This document shows, piece by piece, positions 46,297 through 56,506 of a stretch of DNA of 64,000 nt. The notes under the pieces are model-generated. The model did not search any database and had not been told where the DNA came from. It was given only the letters and a program-made list of their open reading frames with translations. The position numbers and the translations under genes were made by a program. Numbering within the stretch: the stretch's first letter is position 1; every line of letters starts with the position of its first letter. The stretch comes from Dioscorea cayenensis subsp. rotundata. Lineage: Eukaryota; Streptophyta; Magnoliopsida; Dioscoreales; Dioscoreaceae. The stretch is taken from the NCBI RefSeq assembly GCF_009730915.1, contig NC_052491.1:1722908-1786907 (forward strand), read 5' to 3'.

Positions 46297-46698
46297 CTAG
46301 CAACCTCCCTGATGATCAACCGCTGCACTCTCATTATTCACTGAAATAACAACCATCGAACATGGCATCCTTTGACGGCAATTTGGACATGTCGGATGAA
46401 ACTTGAGCCATCGATCGATACAATTGACATGAAATCCATGATTACATCCCGGCAACACCCGAACTGCCTCATCGAGAATGAACTCCGAGAGGCAGATAGT
46501 ACACTCGGAACCACCAACTCCGGTGAGGTCCAAGCCATTAGAATATAGCAGTGCAGGCAAAGTTACAAGTCTTCTAGTCTTTGATCCACTGACAAGCTCA
46601 AACTCAAGCTGAGACTGAACCCAAATGAATCTTGTGATCTTGATCACACACCGAGTTATGGTGTAAAGCACAAGAGCACATATAACAATGCAAATCAT
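46297..46698 (-). CDS. RING-H2 (ATL-like) E3 ubiquitin ligase, N-terminus possibly frameshifted
   Basis: ATL proteins are membrane-anchored ubiquitin ligases that recruit an E2 enzyme through a RING-H2 domain. The 133-residue frame starts with a hydrophobic helix (MICIVICALVLYTITRCVIK), followed by a GLD-type segment (YSNGLDLTGVGGSECTICL; the G-L-D motif is a family mark) and a full RING: CTIC, then CNHGFHVNC, then CPNCR, matching C3-H2-C3 spacing. The proline before the third Cys pair (HPTCPNCR) is normal for the family. Upstream on the same strand, an ATG at 46846 opens a frame MPAIPYQHSRRSLLEATISG that stops at about 46757, while the main frame is open from about 46756 down with DGIDESDINTTVFIILSS. 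Joining them needs a one-base shift near 46752-46760. Either the ATG at 46698 is used or the gene carries a frameshift. A related pseudogene lies at 38490-38885. Confidence 0.75.
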   Translation of the reverse strand: MICIVICALVLYTITRCVIKITRFIWVQSQLEFELVSGSKTRRLVTLPALLYSNGLDLTGVGGSECTICLSEFILDEAVRVLPGCNHGFHVNCIDRWLKFHPTCPNCRQRMPCSMVVISVNNESAAVDHQGGC

Positions 46699-46860
46699 CG
46701 ACGAGAGGATTATGAAAACAGTAGTATTGATATCACTCTCATCGATGCCGTCCTTTCGTCATGCTGTACACCGAAGAGACGGCGGAGCCGGAGATTGTAG
46801 CCTCTAGCAATGATCTTCTTGAATGTTGATATGGAATGGCAGGCATAGAGCTTGCCATTG
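46699..46860 (-). other. Upstream coding remnant or 5' part of the RING-H2 gene
   Basis: Minus-strand reading from 46846 gives MPAIPYQHSRRSLLEATISG and continues to a TGA near 46757; the RING frame upstream of 46698 is open back to the same area. Together they look like a normal ATL N-terminus interrupted by a one-base indel in a CCTTTCG context. A sequencing error, a true mutation, or a short unspliced leader could explain it. Confidence 0.45.
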
Positions 46861-48053
46861 TTTAGCAAGATGGTTTGAAAGGTTTGTCTATATATATAGA
46901 TAAATACACACCACCACAGTTTGTTTTTTTAATTGTTTATAATGATATGCTTTTTGGATGTATTTGTTGGATTTGATTTGCAATATAAATATAAGAAAAA
47001 ATGGTGACATACTCTGATCTTGTTGGTAATGAAATCCAATCCATCATACGTTGATTAAAAAACTAGATTATGTTTCCTTTTTGGACCATCCACTGAAGAG
47101 ATTCTAATCCTCTCCGTATGGTTCATGCCATGTAGACATTGCTTACTTGTCTACCTAGAGATGACTACTTCAATATGTGAACCAATGGGAGGTGGACAAG
47201 TCACTAGGGTGACTTTTTCTTGGGTGAAAATGGGAGTAGTCTTAACCACAACTTGTGGATCCAAATATTTGGAACATTGATCAAATGAGTTTATCTTATC
47301 CAACACAGGCTGTAAAGGGGAAAACATAAGAGGGATATGCATTAATATTAAAATCCCATATCAATGTATTGCCATGAGAAGTTGAAGATCAAGTGGATAA
47401 AGAAACATGCATTCATGCCATGTTGGTGGTATATGCATTAATAAAAGGGGATGTTTTACCACTAAGATGATGATCACTATCTGGTCATATATAATTAATT
47501 AACAACATTGAAGTAGAACAACAAATTCACACAAGTTGTGTTATAAATAATGTCAACTAGGTTTAAGTGCACTGTTGGTGTCTATACTATGCTGTATAAT
47601 GCACTTTAGTTTTTGAGTTTGAAAAGTAAAAAATTATGATCCTTGTACCTTGTGTTTGTGACTGTTCGTTTTGATATGTACCACTTACATAGTGCACAAA
47701 TAACAGTACAACTATATGTTTTATATTCAAAATTTTATTTGATATTGATGCGAATATATTTTAATAATATGGCCGCTAAGATGCTTTGTGACAAGTGACG
47801 CATCATACCATGTCATTAAACTGTAAAATATATTATATATTTTTCACATAAAAATGCATAATTTGCCACTTAAGACTATCTCCAACCTAAAATTTTATAT
47901 TTGAAGCTTATATATAAAAATACAGCTTCGAGAAAGTTTCTTCAACCAGTAACTTATTTTTAACTTTAAAACATAATATTCTAAGAATATTTTTTCCACT
48001 TCATAATTTATATATTTCTACCATCAATATAGATGATAATCTATGTTAGGATT
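46861..48053. other. Intergenic DNA, no gene seen
   Basis: A TA-rich segment (46890-46905) upstream of the RING-H2 gene could hold its TATA box (TATATATAGATAA). Otherwise AT-rich DNA; the reading frames have no recognised similarity. Confidence 0.45.
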
Positions 48054-49103
48054 TGTTAGTGCAAATGCACTTTAATTGGTATAATTTAATACCAAGACAA
48101 GGTGACAAGGCAACCTTTGTGACGTGGTATAATTGATGACATGGTAAGGTATGGTGATATGGCAAGGAGTCTTGGATTGGAGACAAATATCTTGGAGATC
48201 TTGATGGAGCTATTTTTAATATGTATTATAACTTGAAAACAAGATCATATCAAGACCATATTTAGAGATATTTGATTAGAGACTAAATATGGATGGAGCT
48301 TAATTGAAGAAATACCTATCACTGGTATGATTGAAGGCTATTGAAGGAATAATTTGAAAGATCCTTAATAAGCATGATTGAAGACATACCTATTGGTGAC
48401 ACGATTGACATGATTGATTCAAGATCTTTCTTGGGAAGATTTGAAGCCCAAACTTGGATGAATTGAAGATCAAATTTTGTAAGTTTCATGAAGACACACA
48501 AAGACATGAGCCCCTTGCGAGGGACTGTATGGTGAGGAACTAAGGAGGTAGGCTAGTTACCGGTGGTCAGGATCGGGAGATCAAGTCACACCGACTCAGA
48601 CTAAGCATGACTGGGAAGTTGATGGGTCTTGAGGTCATTTACAATATAACTAGAACTCAGTTAAGGCAGCAGTCAGGGTCATGTTTCAAAGTTGTGTTAC
48701 AACAAGAGTTGCAATAGCTAATTTTAGAAGGTTAAAGTTAGTAGTCGCGGAGATTCTAAAAGAGGTATGGGTTATATTTGGGGTGTTGAAGCATCAATAT
48801 AAGTTACCTTGCTCTGAGATTGGGTGTGACTCTTGGGGAGGAGAGTGTGTGGGCACTAGACAATCTAGAGAAGGAAGTGATATATTGTTGAGAGAGTGAG
48901 TGGCAAAGTGTTTATACTCATGTATTTTCACTTTTTTTTAGTGGATTGTTTATCTCCGGGCTTAACCCCCCAGATGTAGGCAAGTTAATGCCAAACTGGG
49001 TTACCAATCTTATGTGTCTCCTTTTTGTTTAGTTAATTGTGTAAAATTTCTATGAGCGTTTGAGTGTTCTCTAAACCCACAAACCACACTGGCGGAACTA
49101 ACA
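48054..49103 (+). mobile_element. Solo LTR, copy 1 of the TGTTAGTGCAA family
   Basis: Starts TGTTAGTGCAAATGCAC and ends GGCGGAACTAACA. Flanks are GGATT (48049-48053) and TGATT (49104-49108), a 5-bp duplication with one difference. It aligns along its length with copy 2 at 52453-53618: both carry GGAGGTAGGCTAGTT, GACTAAGCATGACTGGGA or its variant, a shared TTTATCTCCGGGCTT block and CCAATCTT-TGTCTCCTT near the end. The end region resembles the R-U5 of plant Copia (SIRE/Angela-like) LTRs. There is no internal domain next to it. Confidence 0.85.
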
Positions 49104-49949
49104 TGATTATTTTCTATGTTTTTTTTGCTCACGTAATTTGTCCTAACTTTAATGAATTTATATTTCTTGTATTATTTTCTTCAATTTTTTATTTTTTATT
49201 AATTAAAAATATAAGATAAATTGTTCATATCATCCCTTCAAATTTCCCACTTGATAAAAAAATCCTGAGGTATTTGCATATTCTTAAAAAATCCTTCTTT
49301 TTTATGACAGTTTATTTTTCAATTCTTTTGTCAAAAAAGTAGATGACATTAACCGAAATGCCCCTCAGCTTCTTTAAACTAGAATACATAATATTAAATG
49401 AGAAACTAAATTATTAAACATTAAAAACAAATATTAAATGAAAAAGTAACATATTAAGTGAAAACTTATGTGATTACAAGTAAACATGCAATGTTAAATG
49501 AAAAATATACTTAATAAGCAGGAATTATATTTTGTAAGCGGGCAAAATTGGATTTTTTATATAAAATAAACTGACAGAATGAGCTACATGGACTGAAAAA
49601 AGGAGGAACTATAAAGGATATTGAAAATGTCAGAGGAACTGCAGAGGATATTTGAAAAGTCGCAAGAACTAATAAATAATTTTCCCAAAATATAAACTTT
49701 AATTATAAGTTATTAATTTGATTAAAATATGAAATTATAAGTACAAATTTTGTAATAATGTATATTTATGTGGCTAAAAGTAGACCAAAAATTGTAAATT
49801 AATGACCCAAACTTCATTAAAAAACTATTAAACAGAAGAAAAAAATGTGTTATAGTGACACGCAACCATTAAACAACTTTATTAAATAACTATTAAATAT
49901 AAAACAAATAAAAAATAACTCATGCTATAGTGCACATAATTATTTGCGC
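49104..49949. other. AT-rich intergenic DNA, no gene seen
   Basis: A run of AATATTAAATGAAAA-type words recurs around 49380-49510. No gene, RNA or element border identified. Confidence 0.4.
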
Positions 49950-50110
49950 GTCACTATAACAAAATCAAGATTTGGCGCTCGGTTGGAGCCCATCCTGCGC
50001 CAAATTAGGGTATTTCCAAACTGATTTGGCACTCGGTTGGAGTCCATCCTGCGCCAAATTAGGGCATCTCCAAACTGATTTGGAGCTCGGTTGGAAATGC
50101 CCTAAGGTAC
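49950..50110. repeat. Tandem repeat with TTTGGCGC/GCGCCAAA dyads
   Basis: About two and a half copies of a 64-bp unit: GATTTGGCGCTCGGTTGGAG, CCATCCTGCGCCAAATTAGG, then a spacer TATTTCCAAACT. Copies start near 49973, 50033 and 50078 (partial). Each unit begins with TTTGGC and has GCGCCAAA 25 bp on, so it can fold. It may be a remnant of a MITE end; function unknown. Confidence 0.7.
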
Positions 50111-50379
50111 CACATAATTTTTTTATAAATTATTTTTTATTTTAAAAAAATAAAAGTTTATAAAATAAATAAAAAATAAAAAATAAAAAAAGAATGAGCC
50201 ATAAAACCAACACTTCCATCACTTTTTCTTATTTGGATGAAAAAAAGTGGTGTATGGGAGTGTAGGGTGACCATGACCAAATTTGTTTATAATTTTGTTA
50301 AAAATTTAAGTGTATGAAAATATTTGGAGCAATTGCGTTTATCACCACAAAAAAAGTTTATATGTATTTCAATATAATA

Positions 50380-51508
50380 GGGAAAAATTCAAAAATAAAA
50401 CATGTGGTTTTTAAGTTTTGCAAATAAAGGAATGTGTAAAAATTTCAGCCTTGTGGTTTGCTAGATTGGCAAAACCCGACAAAACCGTCAACAACGTTAG
50501 TAGAAGTTGACGTGGCAGGGTTAAAAAAGTCAAAACACAAAAAAAAAAAATCATTTTCTCATGTTAGTTGGTGCCACATTAATTTGGTTAGTTTAATTAT
50601 ATCATTAAAAATACTTAATGAGGGAGTTAGTTTAATGAGAATGAGAGAGTTCACCTCCTGTCTCCTTCAACGCCACTTCATCATTCAAACAACAGTGGAG
50701 AGGATTTCTATGGTTTGGACAAAGGGGATAGTGAGGTTCGGACAATGGATGCAGTGGAGTGGGTTTCTATGGTTTGGACAAAGGTTTAAGAACATTCAAC
50801 ATAAAATTCCCATTGGAGAGACTAAAACTGAAATAAATTTTTTAATGCACTCACAAATAAAACATCACAAACAAGTAAGAATAAATTAGAACTGAACCCA
50901 ATTATTTTACATCAATTTAGTCCAAACACTAAAAGAAGCATGGAGAATTTAAAATGGTGAGAAACAAATAAACCATCACAAACACTAAAATTATCAAAAT
51001 GAAACCAACAAAAAAGTTAAAACTAAAACACATATCTCAATGCTTTCACAAATAAGAAGGAGAAATTAAAACTGAAACAGCTCTCCAACATTGCTTTCAC
51101 AATTTCAGTTTAATTTTAAGAAATCATAACCCTTTGCACATCTGTCTTGATGAGAACTTCCCCTTTGTCCGAAACTTAGAAACCCTCTCCCCTATTCCTG
51201 TTATTTGAACCTAGAAACCCTCTCCACTGTCCCCTTTGTCCGAACCCTAGAAATCCTCTCTACTGTTGTCTGAACGATGGGTGAAAATCCAAGTGGCACT
51301 GAAGGAGACGGGATGTGAACTCTCTCATTCTCATTAAACTAACTCCTTCATTAAAGCATTCTTAATGATATAATTAAACTAACGTCGTTGATGGTTTTGT
51401 CTGTTTTTGCCAATCTGGCAAATCACAAGGCTGAAAATGCAAAAAAATTTTACATATTCTTTATTTGTAAAACTCAAAAACCACATCGATTATTTTTTAA
51501 CTTTTTCC
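50380..51508. mobile_element. Foldback element with very long TIRs (probable MULE-type MITE)
   Basis: Left arm: GGGAAAAATTCAAAAATAAAAC at 50380, onward to about 50760. The right arm, read in reverse from 51508, gives the same text: GGAAAAAGTTAAAAAATAA, then TGTGGTTTTTGAGTTTTACA, CAGCCTTGTGATTTGCC, and GAATGAGAGAGTTCAC. The arms are over 300 bp each with about 85 percent matching by eye. Flanks AATATAATA (50371-50379) and TATATAATA (51509-51517) match at 8 of 9, consistent with a 9-bp duplication of Mutator-like elements. No open transposase. The left arm has an extra segment (about 50500-50580) with an A12 run. Confidence 0.8.
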
Positions 51509-51861
51509 TATATAATATAATTATTTATATATCTCATAAAAATTAAAAAGCATAAAAATCAATCATGTCTTTAGAATACAAATAACATGGAAACAAATTT
51601 AGTTGAATTTGTCTAAGGAATATAGTTTGGATAAGCAAATTAGAGGTGGCATTAGTTTTTATATATATTTATGAAAAATTGAAATACAAAGGTTATCCAA
51701 CGGCATTGGCCCCACTGAGTAAGGCATAGTAAATGAAATACTACTTGCTTGAGTTTGAAATCCGCTAAACACAATGGTGCCAAAGGTTCCCAATTGTGTG
51801 AAGCGAGCTTGCAACCCAATTTCTTATATCATGCAAGTGAAGACGCTTGAGTAAACGATAA

Positions 51862-52039
51862 GAGTAATGCTAAATGAACAGAAAAGACTTCACGAAAATC
51901 TAGCACGAATGATGTGGCATCCACATTACTTCCACATCACTTCTTTCTCCTCTCACACACAGCTTTCTAGTGCCTTCTATTTCTATTCATCTTCTTTGCT
52001 CTTCATCTATACCATCACTTTCTTTCTCTTTCGACCGAA

Positions 52040-52082
<43 letters not shown>

Positions 52083-54689
52083 GAACCGAATGAAGCCAAA
52101 GCCTTCGGAAAAGAATTCCTATCATTATCTTTATCCTCAAAAACCATTGATCTATTGTTCCAACATGGAGGAACCAATAGTGGAAGCGATGTTGTACTCT
52201 AGACTCATGGTGAAGGACTTTGGATCGCAGCCGTGGTTCCAAAGAAGAGTATATGTGGTTTGAAAGGTTAGTAAAAGAGCATGCATTTATGGAGTTTCTC
52301 ATGAAGAGTGCCAATCAACCTTGTTCCGGACACTAGTGTCACACTCCACAATTTTATCCATCAACACATAAGGGCAAGGATGACATTTCTCCATATTTAT
52401 CATGACTTGGTGGTAGGTGGAGAGAGTTAGTGGGGGTTGGTGGGGAATATTTTGTTAGTGCAACCGCACTATTTATTGGCATGATTTGACACCTAGACCA
52501 AGTGACGTGGCAACTAAGGTGACAAAGCATAATTGATGATGTGCAAGCATTGTGACATGGCAAGGAGACTTGGAGTGCAAGGCAAACATCTTGAAGATCT
52601 TGGTAGAGCTATTTTTAGTAAGTCTATAACATGGAGGCAAATATCTTGAAGATCATGGTGAAGCTATCTTAAAGATCTTGGTGGAGTTATTTTTGGCAAT
52701 GCATTACATTTTGAAGACAAGATCATATCAAGACCATACTTAGAGAGATATGATTGAATACTAAATATGGTGGAACTTAATTAAATAAAGATCTATTCAT
52801 AGTGTGAATGAAGACTAATTGAATATATGATTTGAAGAATCCTTGATGAAGATTGATTGAAGTCTATTAATGACAAGGTTTGAAGACCAAACTTGGGTGA
52901 ATTGAAGATCAAGTTTGGAGAATCTTTGAAGACCAAATTTAGGTGAATTGAAGACTAAGTTTGGAAAGTTTCATGAAGACGCACAAGGACGTGCGCCCCT
53001 TGCGAGGGGACTGCGTGATGAGGAACTGAGGAGGTAGGCTAGTTGCCGGCAATCGGGATCGTGAGATTTGGCTGCATCGACTCGGACTAAGCATGACCGG
53101 GAGGTTGATGGGTCTTGAGGTTGTCCGCAACGTAACCAAAACTCAGTCAAGTCAGCAGTCAGGGCCATGTTGTAATTCATGTTACAACAGGAGTTGCAAT
53201 AGCTAATTTCGGCAGAATTTTAAATTAGTAGCCGCGGAGATTCTAAAAGGGGTATGTGCTATATTTGGGACGTTGAGGCGTCTATATAAGCTACCTTGCT
53301 TGTAGATTGTAAGGTGACTCTTGGGTGACTCTTGGAAGAGAGTGTGTGAGCACCAGACAATCTAGAGAGGGTAGTGATCTTTATTGTTGAGAGTGTGAGT
53401 GACAAGTGTTTGTACTTATCTATTTTTACCTCTTTTAGTGGATTGTTTATCTCCGGGCTTGGCCCCCAGACGTAGGCGAGTGGACGCCGAACTGGGTTAC
53501 CAATCTTGTATGTCTCCTTCTTGTTTTGTTTGTGTGAACTTTTTTTGACGGTTTGTGTGAGATCTATGAGTGCTTAAGTGTTTCCCAAAACCCACAAACC
53601 ATACCGGTGGAACTCACATATTTTATATTATTTGGGGGGTAGGTGCCACCTACCCCCTTAATGTGAGCCCTTGGATCAAAATGATCCTAACCCTTAATTT
53701 GTTAGGTGAAGGACTGTATAAATCCTTCATGACAATTGTAAAGACACACAAGAGTGATTCATTACAAGCATCTATTATACAAAAGAGATTTCTCCTCATC
53801 TTCTGGTTTGTTTATTTACTAGTGTTTTTGCATATTTATTTTCTTTCTTGCTTTACTTTCTTGCCAAGTTTACATTTTCATTCTTACAAGCTTGTAATTC
53901 TTAAGTAATTCTAAGAGGGAAGGCTGCCTTGGTTCGGTTTGAACTTTGAACAAACACTTGAAGTGTGAACAAAAACCAACCAAGGGCCGCACAATCTTGA
54001 ATGAAATAACAAGCCCGTTACACTAGGTATCGAAGAAGAGAAAATTGGATTGAATTAGTGTTTTGATTTCATTGATGATATGGCTGAAGAGAAAAATTTA
54101 GAGAAGGAAAAAAACTGAAATTTTGATTTATTGGTGTTTGTTTTCGTTGATTTCTGGGTGTTTGCTTTTCTAATGGGTGTTTTGGTAAGTGTTTCAACGG
54201 AGTTGATTGATTCATCCATTCTTTTTTTTTTAATTTAATTTTGTTAATTTTCTTGATTTTTTAAAAGATGATTGTATGGGATTTATTATGATATACATTA
54301 ATTATTTTTTTAATGAGTGATATGGGATGGTTACACATGAGTATTTAAATTTTTGAAAAATTTTGAGAGATGTAGTGAAATTCTTTTTGGACTTTGGGGG
54401 TGGAGATAATGATTTTTTTTCTCGAAGTACTTGCTTTATTGAAGAGTGATGCCGTGGAGAATGAATAGTGGTACATAAGAAGGGTGGTCGGTGAAAGTGG
54501 AGAAAAAGGAGAATGGAGACGAGACTCTGGAGGAGATGGAGAGGAAAAGAAAGAAGATGACAGTGTAAATGCACCAGGAGAGAGAATAAAAAATTAATGA
54601 TGCAGAAGTAATGTGGATGCCATGTAAGGCACCCCACATCATTTGTGCGAGATTTTCGTGAAGTCTTTTCGGTTCATTTAGCATTACTC
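51862..54689. mobile_element. Mutator-like element with perfect 9-bp duplication, split by a solo LTR
   Basis: AAACGATAA occurs at 51853-51861 and 54690-54698. The ends are inverted repeats: GAGTAATGCTAAATGAAC at 51862 and its complement GTTCATTTAGCATTACTC ending at 54689. Similarity continues inward (AAGACTTCACGAAAATCT, ATGATGTGG, GCATCCACATTACTTC) for about 100 bp. Without the LTR (52453-53618 plus TATTT) the element is about 1.66 kb. No transposase is recognised. The interior has a CT microsatellite (52040-52081) next to a transcript-like segment (52082-52330, possible frame MEEPIVEAMLYSRLMVKDFG) which I cannot identify; it could be captured host sequence. Confidence 0.88.
52453..53618 (+). 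mobile_element. Solo LTR, copy 2 of the TGTTAGTGCAA family, inside the Mutator-like element
   Basis: Starts TGTTAGTGCAACCGCAC, ends GGTGGAACTCACA, with TATTT on both sides (52448-52452 and 53619-53623), a perfect 5-bp duplication. About 1166 bp. It matches copy 1 throughout, with a small internal repetition (GAAGATCTTGGTAGAGC-like phrases near 52590-52690) that makes it longer. TG/CA ends and duplication show a full LTR with no internal region, so a solo LTR formed by recombination. Confidence 0.92.
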
Positions 54690-54698
54690 AAACGATAA

Positions 54699-56050
54699 TG
54701 GCTACTATGCACATGCCTTTTGACAACACTTGTGTTTGTCTCTTTCATTAAATAAATGATATACAACTAAAAAAATTATATTTGATCATATATTTAGGTA
54801 AATCATATGCAAGTTTTTTTGAAGATTAGGACTGATATGCAAATATGAATATACATGATATATATGGTTGTTTTTTAAATAATTACAAAAGGTTTCAATT
54901 TGTTCTAAAGCAGTTAAGTAAGGACTCTAGTATTTTTACTTAAATTGACCGAAGTCTCACTCAATAAAAAATTTCACTACTAAGTGAGATTTTTTTTTTA
55001 ATCAAACTTTCGAGCAATTTCATTTTTGACTTCGCATGCCATTCTTATAAAATAAATATCATGAAATCTATGGAATGGAAATGACTCACTTCCAATTTGA
55101 TAGTTTCACTTCCACGCCCACAAAAACATTTACCTTCTATAAAAAAAAATAACAATAAAAATATTTTTTCTAAAACTATAAGAATGACAAAACCACTAGA
55201 TAGTCTAGTTAAAGTTACCATAAAAAGTGAATAAGTGGTGCAAGGTCGAATCCTTTATGTTGTAATACTGTGAAACATATTGTAGATATACTGTAGATAT
55301 AATACATAAGTATTGTTCACCAACTGTTTATAGGGTGGAAAAACCGTATTTTTTACCCTTCTAGGGTTGCAAGGTAGAGGGGATTTATCATTGTGGGGTT
55401 GTAATAATTAATATATCATCTTAGGTGCATGTGGCAGGCTCTAATTGGCCCGTATGTTAGTCCACCTCACATGGTAAATCTTAAAAGATCATTAAGCCAG
55501 TGTAATTGATGCACTGACACCCTGATAGTTGTCGTATTTGTGAAAAAAGAGTATGATACCTGAATTGGTCACTTTATTTTTCTCTCTTCCCTTTTGGACC
55601 CTTTCTACTCAGAAATGTGCCCCACTAATCCCTCTACTTTTGAAAATGACCTAATTTAGTCCATCTACTCTTGAAAATACAGACAATAATTGATCTATTT
55701 TAGAATAAAAGGAACTAAGTAGAACCGTTTTTAAGAGTAGAGAAACTATTTGGAAGCATTTCTGAGTAGAGGGACCAAATAGAAAGAGAGAGAAAAGTAG
55801 AACGACCTATTCGAGTATTATATCCCAAATAAAATAACCTATAAGAATCAAATTGCATTACACCCCACAATCTCTTTTTTTCTAAAAAAAAAATTATAAA
55901 AACCATAGTGCATTATATCCTATAGAATACCGACAAGTAGTGCATTTTCTAGACTAATTTAAAATTGCAATATTTCTTTAATTAATTAGGTAACAAAGAG
56001 TTTAATTACGTTGATGATTATTTAAGGCCGGGATTGTCATAGTGCCAGCA
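54699..56050. other. AT-rich intergenic DNA, no gene seen
   Basis: Apart from the small foldback repeat at about 55549-55830 (listed separately) there is no gene-like content. 55990-56050 starts the 5' flank of the F-box gene. Confidence 0.45.
55549..55830. repeat. Small foldback MITE-like repeat
   Basis: GGTCACTTTATTTTTCTCTC and GGACCCTTTCTACTCAGAAA on the left are matched in reverse complement on the right by AAGCATTTCTGAGTAGAGGG, ACCAAATAGAAAGAGAGAGA and GTAGAACGACC. Arms are about 90 bp with a 100-bp centre. Exact ends and duplication are uncertain. Confidence 0.6.
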
Positions 56051-56506
56051 TAATCACAAGATAAGCTTTGTCTTCTCATTTGAAAACGGAAACAGAGAAA
56101 ACGCTTTCAGATAGCGAGAGAAAATCGGTCTTCCCGCCGCCACATACCCCACTCATCAACGACCGAGTCAACCCAGCAACTGACCCTTCGTTCTCCTCGA
56201 GATCAGCTCCTTTCCCGATCTCAATGCCATCGTACGGTGTCTCTCATTAGTGGAATCCATCCGTTCATTCATTCACCCTCTTAATCCAACGTTCCAGATC
56301 ATCTGGTGACTTGGGACGACTTGATCTTATTGCTGATCTGGAGGAAATATGAACGGTGGATAGAAGGGAAACTAGAGATAAAACCGTGGCATTCCTGAAA
56401 TAACCTTCGTCGCCGACTACCCCTAAGCCCCACCTAGTCTCCAGCCCACGCGCCCCACCGGGGAAACGCGTCGCTGCCGGCGCCGCCGCCGTCGTCGAGA
56501 AACGCG

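Noticed and set aside
48054..53618. One LTR retrotransposon with two LTRs at its ends
   Set aside because: Each LTR has its own target duplication, there is no primer site, gag or pol between them, and the right copy lies inside a separate Mutator-like element.
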